Below, piece by piece: positions 51,896-60,489 of a DNA stretch of 64,000 nucleotides. Every line of letters begins with the position of its first letter. Position 1 is the first letter of the stretch. The notes beneath the pieces were generated by a model. The model had not been told where the DNA came from. It did not search any database and saw only the letters and a list, made by a program, of their open reading frames with translations. The translations under genes and the position numbers were made by a program. Where the stretch lies: assembly GCF_008801835.1 (NCBI RefSeq), contig NZ_VZOW01000004.1, positions 280,642-344,641 on the forward strand, given 5' to 3'. This stretch comes from Cupriavidus pauculus (GTDB taxonomy: Bacteria > Pseudomonadota > Gammaproteobacteria > Burkholderiales > Burkholderiaceae).

Positions 51896-52528
51896 TTATT
51901 GCGGAGGATTCACCCGTGGCGGACGCGCGAGATCGAATCGATTTTCTGGTCCGATAAGCGCATAGGCCGATGGGCCGCCTGCACGAAGGATGATGCCCGC
52001 GCCGAAGGTGTCGAAGACGCCGTCCTTCAACAGGTCCTGTCGGATGTGAACGGCCACGACTTCGCCAAGCACCAGCCACGTTGGAATTGTCGCGCCTACA
52101 TGATCGCGGAGCTGAATCACATCAGTGAGCTTGCACTCGAAGTGAGCCGCACTTTCCGCCACGCGCGGAACGGCGACTCGCCGTGACGGAACGGGAGTGA
52201 GCCCGGCCAGTTCGAATTCGTCGACCTCATAGGGCGCCATGGCGCAAGTCGCATTCATCTTGTCGGCAAGATCGTGCGTAGTGAGGTTCCACACAAACTC
52301 CCCGGTCTCCTGAACGTTGCGCAGGCTGTCCTTCGCCTGGATGCTCGAGAAGCCGATGATCGGCGGATGGTAATTGAAGGCGTTGAAAAAGCTGTAAGGG
52401 GCGAGATTGAGCGTGCCGTCGCTGCCGCGCGTGGAGATCCAGCCGATGGGGCGGGGACCGACGATCGCATTGAGCGGATCATGCGGCAATCCGTGGCCTT
52501 GCGATGGTTCGTAGTAGTGGTAGTCCAT
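51896..52528 (-). CDS. Flavin reductase-like (DIM6/NTAB) domain protein
   Basis: A 210-residue FMN-binding split-barrel protein: PRPIGWISTRGSDGTLNLAPYSFFNAFNYHPPIIGFSS is the FMN-binding block, followed by KDSLRNVQETGEFVWNL and FECKLTDVIQL. Relatives supply reduced flavin to monooxygenases such as NtaA, or reduce other substrates. The decayed NtaA-like fragment at 38.2 kb is too far away to call a partner. The start is the ATG giving MDYHYYEPSQG. Confidence 0.87.
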   Translation of the reverse strand: MDYHYYEPSQGHGLPHDPLNAIVGPRPIGWISTRGSDGTLNLAPYSFFNAFNYHPPIIGFSSIQAKDSLRNVQETGEFVWNLTTHDLADKMNATCAMAPYEVDEFELAGLTPVPSRRVAVPRVAESAAHFECKLTDVIQLRDHVGATIPTWLVLGEVVAVHIRQDLLKDGVFDTFGAGIILRAGGPSAYALIGPENRFDLARPPRVNPPQ

Positions 52529-52750
52529 GTCAGTCGTGCAAAGGTGAAAATCGGGAATGTGAAGCAGGGATCGTCAATAGTACGTCCGATCTGCATCAGG
52601 CGCTTCGCCAGCATCGGGAACAGGTCAAGCGCCAGCGCAGCCCCTTGGTCACGCCGATCTGCACGATGCGTCCCGTTCAATACAGCCGCCGCGAAATTCC
52701 GAGGAGTTCCGCGCTACGATTCCAAATCAACTATTCAACGAGGTGCGTTT

Positions 52751-53005
52751 ATGAGTTCCGCTCAGGACAATCAAGTTGGCGCCTGTGTCTATATTCTGCA
52801 CATGCTATTGCAGCGGCTGGAATCCCAGCAGCCCGGGATGCTGCTTGAGATGGCAGAGGGCATTGGGGCAGACCAGACTGCAGCGTCCGCGACCGAGCGC
52901 GGGAAGAAACTCGATCCAGTCTTTTCAGAGGCGCTGCGGATCGTCAATCTGGCGCGAGCACAGTTGCAGCGCGCCGATCGAAATGGCGCAGACGATGATC
53001 GTTAA
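52751..53005 (+). CDS. Small hypothetical protein
   Basis: An 84-residue soluble, helix-rich, mostly acidic protein (VGACVYILHMLLQRLESQQPGMLLEMAEGIGADQ, VFSEALRIVNLARAQLQRAD). I do not recognise a family. It uses an ATG with a weak purine stretch (AACGAGG) upstream and stands alone between the flavin reductase and the repeat-punctuated array. Codon usage is like that of the core genes. Confidence 0.5.
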   Translation: MSSAQDNQVGACVYILHMLLQRLESQQPGMLLEMAEGIGADQTAASATERGKKLDPVFSEALRIVNLARAQLQRADRNGADDDR

Positions 53006-53172
53006 ATGGGCGGGTGCGGCCCAACGCCGAGCACAATTGAGCGTTCCTCCCCGGACCGGTCCGCGTAGGGCAGAAGACGACCCTGAAGGGACGACCAATT
53101 TCCCCACAAAGCGGCCGTTCGGGGCGGTTATTTCTCCCCACCTGGTCCAAGCTGAGAGGTAGCCTCCTGATT

Positions 53173-53637
53173 TCATAGGTACTTGAACTTTGTGATCCTT
53201 ACTCTGTTATTGAATCGGGCAGCCTTGAACTGAACTGGCTCTGTCGTGTTTGCTGTTGTCCGCTCCATAATCCACGGAATCGGCCGATACGTCATCTTTC
53301 GCCCGTTGATAATTAAATCCAAAATTTCGTAATCCTCCACATAGACACGCGTCAAAAAGCGTCCGCGAGTTTGCCACTCCCAATGAGCGGCCACGATTCG
53401 CTTTGCTATGACCTCGGCGGTTCCGACCGGACTCTTCACTGCAGCGAAGTTGGCAATCTCGAACAAAGTTCCGGCGATACATGCGAGGATGACCGCGTAG
53501 AAGAAGAAAAGCACGCTTGCAGCGCCAATCTGACCGCGACTCAGTGCCGCGAATGGGAGCAAAACAACGTCAAGCAAAGACACACTATGCTCCAGTTTGG
53601 ATGAAACTGCGTGCAACGCGACGAGTGCCACTCGCAC
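53173..53637 (-). CDS. Orphan array gene 1: membrane-anchored hypothetical protein
   Basis: A 154-residue protein. One or two hydrophobic segments lie in the first 70 residues (VSLLDVVLLPFAALS, AASVLFFFYAVILACIAGTLFEIANF). A soluble C-terminal half follows (EWQTRGRFLTRVYVEDYEILDLIINGRKMTYRPIPWI). No family recognised. It is the last gene of a row of minus-strand orphans separated by a shared repeat. The AT-richer base composition stands out from the core genes. Confidence 0.55.
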   Translation of the reverse strand: MRVALVALHAVSSKLEHSVSLLDVVLLPFAALSRGQIGAASVLFFFYAVILACIAGTLFEIANFAAVKSPVGTAEVIAKRIVAAHWEWQTRGRFLTRVYVEDYEILDLIINGRKMTYRPIPWIMERTTANTTEPVQFKAARFNNRVRITKFKYL

Positions 53638-53663
53638 GCAAATTTCCTTTAGGACCTGGCCGT

Positions 53664-53730
53664 ATTGTCAGCAATCAGACTCCGCATTTCGAGAGGCCGC
53701 TCCTGGCCGGACTCGGCCCCAGCTGGGCAA
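53664..53730 (+). repeat. Array repeat, copy A
   Basis: Head ATTGTCAGCAATCAGAC, then, 31 nt on from the head's first base, GGCCGCTCCTGGCCGG followed by ACTCGGCC. It is immediately upstream of array gene 1. The same head-tail layout recurs before each array gene. Confidence 0.6.
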
Positions 53731-53760
53731 GTTGACAGTGGGGCGCTGCTCGCTTGCGTG

Positions 53761-54306
53761 TTAGCGAAGGCTCGATACGCCGGTCACGTAGTCAATGCAA
53801 TAGATTGTCTGATTAAAATCCACCACTTCGATATATTCAGGTAGCAGGCGAAAGCCGTTGGAGAATATGTCGGCTCCGGACGATTGCCAGAGTAGATGCC
53901 CACGCAATGACAGGCGAGAAACTTCCAGCTCTCCATGCGAAATGAGCGCAGCTCGCCCGCTGTCCCAGTAGACACCAAAGCAGGTCGCGGTATCGACCCG
54001 AGTTGCCCAGATCAACCGATGGGGCAACTCCAAAGAGAGGCAGGCCACATGATCACCGACTGCCAGGTAAAGCCTGTCGTCAATCACCAGTGCCGAATGC
54101 TCATGCACCGCGGAGCATCCTCCACCAGCACCAACGACCAATACTCTTTCGCCATTTACCTCGACACCGTGGATAGACGTCAGCGAGTCGGCAGAAAGAC
54201 GTATTTCGAGCGGGTACGAACGGACATTGTCTTGTGACTTGAACGTGTATGTCCCCTCATTAACAATCCTGAGCGAGCCATATTTCGTGTCGATCTTCGT
54301 ATGCAC
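53761..54306 (-). CDS. Orphan array gene 2: beta-rich (propeller-like) hypothetical protein
   Basis: A 181-residue soluble protein rich in short strands: YPLEIRLSADSLTSIHGVEVNGERVLVVGAGGGCSAVHEHSALVIDDRLYLAVGDHVACLSLELPHRLIWATRVDTATCFGVYW. Repeats like VIDDRLYLAVGDHVACLSL and LISHGELEVSRLSLRGHLLWQ resemble blades of PQQ/WD-type propellers. No enzyme motif. This style is common among stand-alone immunity-like proteins, but that is inference. Confidence 0.6.
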   Translation of the reverse strand: MHTKIDTKYGSLRIVNEGTYTFKSQDNVRSYPLEIRLSADSLTSIHGVEVNGERVLVVGAGGGCSAVHEHSALVIDDRLYLAVGDHVACLSLELPHRLIWATRVDTATCFGVYWDSGRAALISHGELEVSRLSLRGHLLWQSSGADIFSNGFRLLPEYIEVVDFNQTIYCIDYVTGVSSLR

Positions 54307-54350
54307 TTTCGGTACTCGTTTGCTGAGCAGCAGGCTGGGGTCACGGCGCC

Positions 54351-54420
54351 ATTGTCAGCGATCTAGGATCTGCCGTCGACTGGCTGTTCATGGCCAGTTT
54401 TGGCCCTCTGCCGATTCAGG
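54351..54420 (+). repeat. Array repeat, copy B
   Basis: Head ATTGTCAGCGATCTAGG; tail GGCTGTTCATGGCCAG at 31 nt from the head's first base, then TTTTGGCCC. It lies upstream of array gene 2. Confidence 0.6.
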
Positions 54421-54454
54421 TGAAGGCTTCCAGCGCCAAGGGCAACTACCGACA

Positions 54455-55141
54455 TCATGCGATGGAGGTAGCTCTAGTCAACATTCTGCCGAGTTGTAAG
54501 GAAACGGGGTCTTCCGCTGAGCGCCCCTCGAGGAATCGATCTAGCTCCCTACGTGCGCCATTAGCATCGCCTATCCTCGCGAGCACGAACGCGAGCGCAA
54601 TCGGATGCTGGGCGTAGTTGTAGAAGCCCAGGCCTCCATTCGACAGATAGCTTCGCAGCCATTCGAAGGCCCCGACGACATCCTCCACCGAGTTGACTCG
54701 TCGCCAAAATTCGTCTGCCCGTGCGATTGCGGCTTCCACGACCGTTGACGATTTCTCTGCAACGAAGCGCTCTCCGCGAATAAGACTGATGTCCAAGTCC
54801 CTGTCGCGGGCATCGACGGCAAGATCAAACAACGCAGATTTGTTGGTTCGGTGCCAGCGAACAGAGCTACCCGATACGTGCGGGACAAAGTCAATGGACA
54901 GACCCCATCGTGGCGCGATTACACCGCCTTTCCATGCAAGGAACGAAAATATCTGGCGGATTGGTGACTCGTCAAATCGTACCCACTTTAGCGGCGCGAC
55001 TACCTCGAATCCTCGCGCATTCAGAGCGGCATCGACCACGGGGGAGATGACCCTATGCGCCACCTCCAAATTCACCGTGTTGAATCCTTCGCTACTGTTC
55101 GCATCTTTCCGAAAATGCGCTATCCAATTGCTGATGCTCAT
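54455..55141 (-). CDS. Orphan array gene 3: DUF4304-like hypothetical protein
   Basis: A 228-residue soluble protein. Residues about 20-140 (VAHRVISPVVDAALNARGFEVVAPLKWVRFDESPIRQIFSFLAWKGGVIAPRWGLSIDFVPHVSG) recall DUF4304-type proteins, which occur in immunity/toxin neighbourhoods. The assignment is tentative. The start is the ATG of MSISNWIAHF; an upstream extension is possible. No signal peptide. Confidence 0.55.
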   Translation of the reverse strand: MSISNWIAHFRKDANSSEGFNTVNLEVAHRVISPVVDAALNARGFEVVAPLKWVRFDESPIRQIFSFLAWKGGVIAPRWGLSIDFVPHVSGSSVRWHRTNKSALFDLAVDARDRDLDISLIRGERFVAEKSSTVVEAAIARADEFWRRVNSVEDVVGAFEWLRSYLSNGGLGFYNYAQHPIALAFVLARIGDANGARRELDRFLEGRSAEDPVSLQLGRMLTRATSIA

Positions 55142-55222
55142 CGTCGCAACACCATGAGAGAAATGGAAGGCCACCGTCATCAGTCGGATTAAACGGCGCG
55201 CGGGGCAGTGGCTTAGGGCATA

Positions 55223-55288
55223 CATTGTCGACCATCTAGGTCAGAAGGTCGAGCGACTGCTTCTGGCCGGCCTCGGCCCTCGGCCTGC
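55223..55288 (+). repeat. Array repeat, copy C
   Basis: Head ATTGTCGACCATCTAGG; tail GACTGCTTCTGGCCGG at 31 nt from the head's first base, then CCTCGGCCC. It lies upstream of array gene 3. Confidence 0.6.
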
Positions 55289-55411
55289 CTTGGGGCAGGG
55301 CTTGCCGCCCCCGGAGAAGACTTCCGGACCCTTAGCGGACAGAGGTACTTCCTCGAAGCTGCCATTTGAGAGCGGACGCGCTTTCCGGTGGCCATTAGGT
55401 GCTTCGGCCTA

Positions 55412-55753
55412 CTAATTCTCGGCGTCTCCCTCATAAGCTCCCAATCTCTCGTAGACGAAAGCGAAGCGGTCTCCAAGCTCTTGTTGAAGACGGTCGCGCA
55501 TCACGATCGCGGTCGCCTCAAAGCGCTCGTACTCGTGCGCGTCCCATGGTCCCGCGTCTGGGGGGTATTCCCAGTTGAGCGATAGATCATGCCAAGCAGT
55601 CATTTCTGCAAGCTTCCGGCGCGTCTCATCGGCTAGTGGCAGCAAGTCCTCAATTGGACCGACTCCGTATGTGTTGCGCGTTGCGTCGTCTCCCGCCCAA
55701 ATGCAACCACCGCGCCATTCGAACATGAGCCTGAGTCGATATTTTTCAGTCAT
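55412..55753 (-). CDS. Orphan array gene 4: small acidic hypothetical protein
   Basis: A 113-residue acidic cytosolic protein (RLRLMFEWRGGCIWAGDDATRNTYGVGPIEDLLPL, SLNWEYPPDAGPWDAHEYERFEATAIVMRDRLQQELGD). Small size, acidic charge and many aromatic residues resemble immunity proteins. No family name can be given. The ATG at 55753 is chosen over a TTG five codons upstream. Confidence 0.6.
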   Translation of the reverse strand: MTEKYRLRLMFEWRGGCIWAGDDATRNTYGVGPIEDLLPLADETRRKLAEMTAWHDLSLNWEYPPDAGPWDAHEYERFEATAIVMRDRLQQELGDRFAFVYERLGAYEGDAEN

Positions 55754-55821
55754 CAACAGCTTCGGCAAACAGGCCTTGGCAAGGTTGGTTTGCGAGGTTC
55801 TTTGCTACCTTTTGTATCGCT

Positions 55822-55870
55822 CATTGTCGACGATTTAGGTTCACGGCGGAAAATGGCCGGTCTCCGTCCT
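55822..55870 (+). repeat. Array repeat, copy D
   Basis: Head ATTGTCGACGATTTAGG; tail GGCGGAAAATGGCCGG, 22 nt from the head (9 nt shorter than copies A-C). It lies upstream of array gene 4. Confidence 0.55.
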
Positions 55871-55924
55871 CCAAACGCGTGGGAATAAGAGGTGCTTCTG
55901 CGGCGATCGAGGCCTCTGATCAAC

Positions 55925-56218
55925 TCAGGTATGGCTTACTTCGACGCTCGCATAGATGACACCTAGAAGCAGAGTTAGCAGCCCTACGGCGATCGCGATC
56001 AGGCACCATTTTCGTGTGTGGTGCGTATGCCAGAAATATTCAGCGCTTCGTTTCTCTTCGTTTGTGGAAAAGGTAGCTCGACCGCAGCGCCAAGCCGCGT
56101 ATTTTTTCGCTTCCTTGCGCTGGGACTCGTTCAGGGCGAACAGCGATGATACTTCGAATAGGCCATAGGCCCCGCCAAAAATCAGGAGTAACCCGATTCC
56201 CATTAGTGCGCGTCCCAA
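55925..56218 (-). CDS. Orphan array gene 5: two-helix membrane protein
   Basis: A 97-residue protein with two hydrophobic helices (ALMGIGLLLIFGGAYGLFEV and CLIAIAVGLLTLLLGVIYASVEV) joined by a charged loop with a Cys (NESQRKEAKKYAAWRCGRATFSTNEEKRSAEYFWHTHHTRKW). No family recognised. It is the first, most upstream gene of the minus-strand array. Confidence 0.55.
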   Translation of the reverse strand: MGRALMGIGLLLIFGGAYGLFEVSSLFALNESQRKEAKKYAAWRCGRATFSTNEEKRSAEYFWHTHHTRKWCLIAIAVGLLTLLLGVIYASVEVSHT

Positions 56219-56338
56219 AATAGCTCCTGAGAGTTTGATTTTTGCGGCCGTTATCGCACCGAATTTTGAACGCTGAATAGTCTAGCAAAGGGGGTAAGAC
56301 AATTGCGCCGCCGAAGTGGGGTGTAACGTGCGCGCAAC

Positions 56339-56390
56339 GTTGACGTCAGCGAACTGGACGGCCGCTCCTGGCCGAAGCCGGAAGCTCGCG
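56339..56390 (+). repeat. Array repeat, copy E (degenerate)
   Basis: Degenerate head GACGTCAGCGAACTGG and a well-kept tail GGCCGCTCCTGGCCGA followed by AGCCGGAAG. It is about 120 bp upstream of array gene 5. Confidence 0.5.
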
Positions 56391-57039
56391 GCCTCCAGGT
56401 CTCGCTGCCCGGCCGGACTTCGGTAGTCGACACACAGCCGTCCCATGGGGTCTACTTGAAAGTGACCGTTGCCATTCTAAAAGCAGCGGCTCCAGCTCGC
56501 CAGAAACCTGCGGCACTCTTGATGCCCCTGCCTGGCACTATCCTACGCAGAGCGGAATACGGACAACGCCGTGCACAGGGATCGTCTTCACCTGGCCGCC
56601 CTCATGACGATTTCTGACGGCGCGATTTCAAAGCCCGTTGCGCTGCTGGGGACCGTGATAGTTTCGTAGTCCTTACACCCCGGCGACGCGCTTGGGTCTG
56701 GCCAAGGCGCTGAACTTTGCCGCCGACGTTTGAGTGGAAGATTCTCCGCTGGTCGTTCGTGGTGTCGTCGATGCATTCGTGCGATAGGTTGCACCGCGCC
56801 ATCCTCGAGTCCGAATCGTACCCCTCCGCCGCCGCCCCCCCCGCGGGGCGCTACCCGTTCCACAAAGGTGTTGGTAAACGGTCGCGGGGCACCTGAAATC
56901 CCTTGGATGCATTAGCTTCAAAGGGATTTCCTTTTTTGGCGGGGAAATTTCCGTCAGAACAGACCGAGATATCCCTCCGTCACACCGCCAAAGCAACCTT
57001 ACCTCTAGTTTTGACCTGTATGGATTTCCCGGGGGCGCG
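56391..57039. other. Gene-free stretch
   Basis: About 650 bp with no convincing gene. Open frames here are short and without family features. There is a homopolymer-rich run (CCGCCGCCGCCCCCC region near 56825-56845). It may be decayed coding sequence. Confidence 0.4.
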
Positions 57040-58320
57040 TCATGGCAGCGTGACTGTCGTTGAACTCAGGATAGGGCCGCGGCCCGCCGGAGTGCAGGAG
57101 AGCGTCAGATTATAAGTACCAGGGGTCGGCGCATTTGATAAAAACATATTGCCGGTCGCACCGACATACGTCAGTGCGCTGCCAACCGGCATTGGGCCGG
57201 GGCTCTGAAACAAGGCACAAGGGACCGCGGGCGAAAGGTCGTCGCTGGTGTGGTACAGCCGAAGGTTCCAGTTTGGGCCGCTAACGGTCAGTGGTGTCAC
57301 TACGGTGTACGCCGGGACCTGCGAGAGAGCTAAAGACGCGGGGGGAGCGGACACCGTGCTGCCTGGGCCGACAGCCGTCACCTTGACTAGGAAGCTGAAC
57401 GTCACTTCAGCCAAGTCTTGTGCCGACTGATCTGCGTAGCTCGAGATGACGGTGGCGGAGGGCCCCCCGGAGGAGCCGATGCTGAGATTCGAGGCCCCCA
57501 ACGTTGCCCACTGCCAGTTGCTGAACTGGCTTGTGACGTCGAGTCCGTCGCTGCGCATTACGGTTGCTGTCACGACAGCCGGCCGGTCGCTGGACACTTT
57601 GGTGGATGTCGCTGACAGGGATATGTTGTAGACATAGTGCGGCAATGCCGTCACCGCAATCTGCCCAGTGACTGTGCTGCCATCCGGAGCCACGGCCGTT
57701 ACCGTGATGCTGGCGGACGCGGCGGTAGTTGCAGAACTGTTTGTGGCAGTCAGCGTCGCGCTGGCGCCCGTGGGGTTGGGCGTCACCACAGCGACATCGC
57801 TACTCACCCAGGTCCAGCCGGTGGCCTGTGCCGTTACGTCCGAGCCATCGCTGCCCAACACCGTGACGCTCGCCGTGGTCGGCTGGTTATATTGCAAGTT
57901 CAGCGTGGGATTGGCTGATACCACGTTGTACGTGACTGCGGGCAGCGTGACCGCGACGGTGGCCTGCTGACTCAGCGCGCTGCCGTCGGGCGCGGTAGCG
58001 CTGGCTGTGACACGTGCGGTGCCGGCGGCGATGCCCGTCACCACGCCCGCCGCATCGACTCTCGCCACGCCAGCGGCATCGCTCGCATAGGTAATCTGGG
58101 GATTGGCCACGGTGCGCCCCTCGCTGTCGACTAGAGTGCCCGTCAGCGGTACCGTGTGGCCAACTGCCACGTTGGCAGTTGTCGGTGTCAGGCCGAGACG
58201 ATAGGTCAACGTGTGGGCCGCCACCGGGCTGTCGGTGTGATCTTCGCCCGAATTGCACCCTGGAAGAAGGAAGAAGCAGAGCGCGGCGGCCCACCACGCT
58301 CGAATGGCTTGTCGATTCAT
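57040..58320 (-). CDS. Lipoprotein with bacterial Ig-like (BIg2-type) domains
   Basis: A 426-residue surface or periplasmic lipoprotein. The leader WWAAALCFFLLPGC carries a lipobox. Tandem Ig-like domains follow: VAVGHTVPLTGTLVDSEGRTVANPQITYASDAAGVARVDAAGVVTGIAAGTARVTASA is a clear BIg2 unit, with three more beta-sandwich units of the type LQYNQPTTASVTVLGSDGSDVTAQATGWTWVSSD. It is likely to be adhesive or structural. The start is the ATG of MNRQAIRAWW; upstream in-frame sequence is not conserved-looking. It is a single gene. Confidence 0.78.
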   Translation of the reverse strand: MNRQAIRAWWAAALCFFLLPGCNSGEDHTDSPVAAHTLTYRLGLTPTTANVAVGHTVPLTGTLVDSEGRTVANPQITYASDAAGVARVDAAGVVTGIAAGTARVTASATAPDGSALSQQATVAVTLPAVTYNVVSANPTLNLQYNQPTTASVTVLGSDGSDVTAQATGWTWVSSDVAVVTPNPTGASATLTATNSSATTAASASITVTAVAPDGSTVTGQIAVTALPHYVYNISLSATSTKVSSDRPAVVTATVMRSDGLDVTSQFSNWQWATLGASNLSIGSSGGPSATVISSYADQSAQDLAEVTFSFLVKVTAVGPGSTVSAPPASLALSQVPAYTVVTPLTVSGPNWNLRLYHTSDDLSPAVPCALFQSPGPMPVGSALTYVGATGNMFLSNAPTPGTYNLTLSCTPAGRGPILSSTTVTLP

Positions 58321-58629
58321 GTTCCGACCTCTCTTATTATTTTTGCTTGGCTTGGGTCGGAACCTATATGACCTTGGCGATTCTGGCCATACCTCAATTG
58401 TGGGAAGGGTTCCAGTCGCCAAGCCCTCGCCATCGCATGAGCCCGGGTCCTATTCGGCTCCATGCCAATGGGCCGGTCGTCCCGCCATGGAGTTGTCTCT
58501 GCGCAGGTTGTGCCCGCCTATCTGGCCTTCTTTATCGTCCTGGCTGCCAGCTTGCCGCCGTCGCCACTGTCGCCACTGGTGTTCTGGCGATCGGCCGGTT
58601 GCTGAATGCCAGAAGTGCGCCAGTCATGT
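58321..58629. other. Gene-free stretch
   Basis: About 310 bp between the Ig lipoprotein start and the TetR stop. It presumably contains the lipoprotein promoter near 58330-58400; nothing else is seen. Confidence 0.4.
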
Positions 58630-59220
58630 TTAAGAAGTGTTTGCTGTTGTGGACACGTCCAGTGACGCGAGGATCGCGTCGCGGCAAACCGCCAGGATTT
58701 CGTCGGCCAGCGGCGAGTCGTCCGGACAGGCCCGAGACATGACGATGGCGCCCACCGCGTGCGCCAGTGTGTCGAGGGACCGGGCTCGTGCCCGACCCGG
58801 ATCGCCTCCGTCCGAATCAATGTCCGTGGGCATCAGCGCACCAAGCAGGCTCTCAATGCCAGCCGCGAACGCGGCCCGAACCGCTTCTGGTTGACGCGCG
58901 GCATCCCCGCCTAGTGCGGCCATCGTGCAACCGGTTGCGCGGGTATCGCGGTGCTCGCGAGAAAGATAATACTGCACGAACTCCGGGGCGTTTACACCCT
59001 CGCTTAGTGCCACCGTCTGCGCGATGCCGCAGGCCGCCGATTCCGCCATCAGGTCGGCCTTGGAGTTGAACTGTCTGTAAAACCCGCCGTGGGTGAAGCC
59101 GGCGGCGGCCATCAGATCGGCAACCCCAACCCCGTCGTAGCCACGTTCCCGAAAAACCTTCGACGCCGTCGCGACGACGTGCTCCCGGTTGGCTTGTGCT
59201 TGTGCCTTGGTGATCTTCAT
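58630..59220 (-). CDS. TetR/AcrR-family transcriptional regulator
   Basis: A 196-residue repressor. The N-terminal HTH is NREHVVATASKVFRERGYDGVGVADLMAAAGFTHGGFYRQFNSKADLM, followed by a helical ligand domain with a Cys-containing TRATGCTMAALGGDAAR segment typical of the TetR_C group near redox genes. It is divergent from the OYE gene, with a 134-bp spacer holding palindromes and a strong promoter. It probably represses the OYE-SDR-oxidoreductase set. The start is the ATG of MKITKAQAQ. Confidence 0.88.
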   Translation of the reverse strand: MKITKAQAQANREHVVATASKVFRERGYDGVGVADLMAAAGFTHGGFYRQFNSKADLMAESAACGIAQTVALSEGVNAPEFVQYYLSREHRDTRATGCTMAALGGDAARQPEAVRAAFAAGIESLLGALMPTDIDSDGGDPGRARARSLDTLAHAVGAIVMSRACPDDSPLADEILAVCRDAILASLDVSTTANTS

Positions 59221-59268
59221 TTGCTGGCCACGGTGGTGGGTTCGTGACTGTGAAGGCTTCATTCTACA

Positions 59269-59321
59269 TTGATGTTAGTCGTCATCAAAATCTTGACAGT
59301 TATGATTATGATCGTCATTAT
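59269..59321 (+). promoter_or_regulatory. OYE-operon promoter with TetR-type palindromes
   Basis: TTGACA (59293-59298), a 17-bp spacer and CATTAT (59316-59321) make a good sigma-70 promoter. TTGATG (59269-59274) / CATCAA (59283-59288) lies against the -35, and ATGATCGTCAT (59308-59318) overlaps the -10. Both are likely repressor sites. Confidence 0.5.
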
Positions 59322-59354
59322 TGATTGCGATTTCAACGCGAAGGCTAACGCGAC

Positions 59355-60437
59355 ATGACTGAAAAGACGCTTTTCGAGCCCTACACCCTTGGGCGCCTGA
59401 CACTCGCCAATCGTTTTGTCATGGCGCCGCTGACCCGCAATCGTGCAGGCGCGGGGCTGGTACCCAGCGAGCTGGCTGCGATCTACTACGCCCAGCGTGC
59501 CTCGGCCGGCCTGATCATCTCGGAGGCCACTCAGGTGTCGGCCCAGGCTCAGGGCTATCAGGACACCCCGGGCCTGTACACGCCTGAGCAAATCGCCGGC
59601 TGGCGCAAGGTCACCGAGGCTGTACATGCCAAGGGGGGGCGCATCTTCGCGCAACTCTGGCACGTCGGCCGTGTTTCGCACGTCGATGTCCAGCCTGACG
59701 GCGCTGCGCCGGTCGCACCGTCGGCCATCCGCGCGGCGACGAAGACCTTTGTCAACAACGGTTTTGTCGACGTATCGCAGCCGCGCGCCCTCGAACTCAA
59801 CGAACTACCGGGCATCGTTGGCGACTTTCGTCAAGCCGCAGCCAATGCAATGGCTGCAGGCTTCGACGGCGTGGAGATCCACGGTGCCAACGGCTATCTG
59901 CTGGAGCAGTTCATCAAAGATGGGGCCAACCAGCGCACTGACGCCTACGGCGGCACGATCGAGAACCGCGCGCGCCTGTTGTTGGAAGTCGTCGCGGCAG
60001 TGGTGGCGGAAATCGGCGCCGACCGAACCGGTGTGCGCATCTCGCCTGTGTCACCGGCAAATGGCATTTCGAGCAGCGACCCTCAGCCGCAGTACGACTA
60101 CATCGCCGGGCAGCTCAGCGCGCTGGGCATCGTCTACCTGCACGTGGTCGAGGGCGCGACCGGCGGCCCGCGCGATGTCGCACCTTTTGACTACGATGCG
60201 CTGCGCCGCCGCTTCAGGCAAACCTACTTGGCCAACAACGGCTACGACCTCGAACTCGCCACGGCCAGGCTCAATGAGGGCAAGGCAGACCTGTTCGCTT
60301 TCGGGCGTGCCTTCATCAGTAACCCCGACCTGGTCAAACGCCTGAAGACCGGCGCCCCGCTGGCCCAGCCCGACTTGGCCACACTCTATGGCGGCGGCGC
60401 TGCGGGCTACACCGACTACCCATCCATCACCGTCTAA
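59355..60437 (+). CDS. Old Yellow Enzyme-family alkene reductase
   Basis: A 360-residue FMN-dependent ene-reductase (NemA/XenB-like). The FMN and active-site blocks are RFVMAPLTRNRAG, GLIISEATQVSAQAQGYQDTPGLYTPEQIAGWRKV, FAQLWHVGRVSH, GFDGVEIHGANGYLLEQFIKDGANQRTDAYGG (HGAN replaces the HxxH region as in NemA) and LFAFGRAFISNPDL. It reduces activated C=C bonds or nitro compounds with NAD(P)H. It is the first gene after the TetR-type promoter. Confidence 0.93.
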   Translation: MTEKTLFEPYTLGRLTLANRFVMAPLTRNRAGAGLVPSELAAIYYAQRASAGLIISEATQVSAQAQGYQDTPGLYTPEQIAGWRKVTEAVHAKGGRIFAQLWHVGRVSHVDVQPDGAAPVAPSAIRAATKTFVNNGFVDVSQPRALELNELPGIVGDFRQAAANAMAAGFDGVEIHGANGYLLEQFIKDGANQRTDAYGGTIENRARLLLEVVAAVVAEIGADRTGVRISPVSPANGISSSDPQPQYDYIAGQLSALGIVYLHVVEGATGGPRDVAPFDYDALRRRFRQTYLANNGYDLELATARLNEGKADLFAFGRAFISNPDLVKRLKTGAPLAQPDLATLYGGGAAGYTDYPSITV

Positions 60438-60489
60438 GGCGCGCGCTGCTTGCGTGCACGTTCGAACTGCCTTGAAAAGGAAATTATTG

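Noticed and set aside
53640..56400. Integron cassette array with attC sites
   Set aside because: One-gene cassettes suggested it, but the repeats do not end in convincing GTTRRRY/RYYYAAC cores, no integrase is present, and the repeat does not show the long attC dyad.
56588..56863. Possible small minus-strand gene
   Set aside because: Glycine-run and Arg/His-rich translation, no ribosome-binding site, and it spans a homopolymer tract; treated as non-coding.
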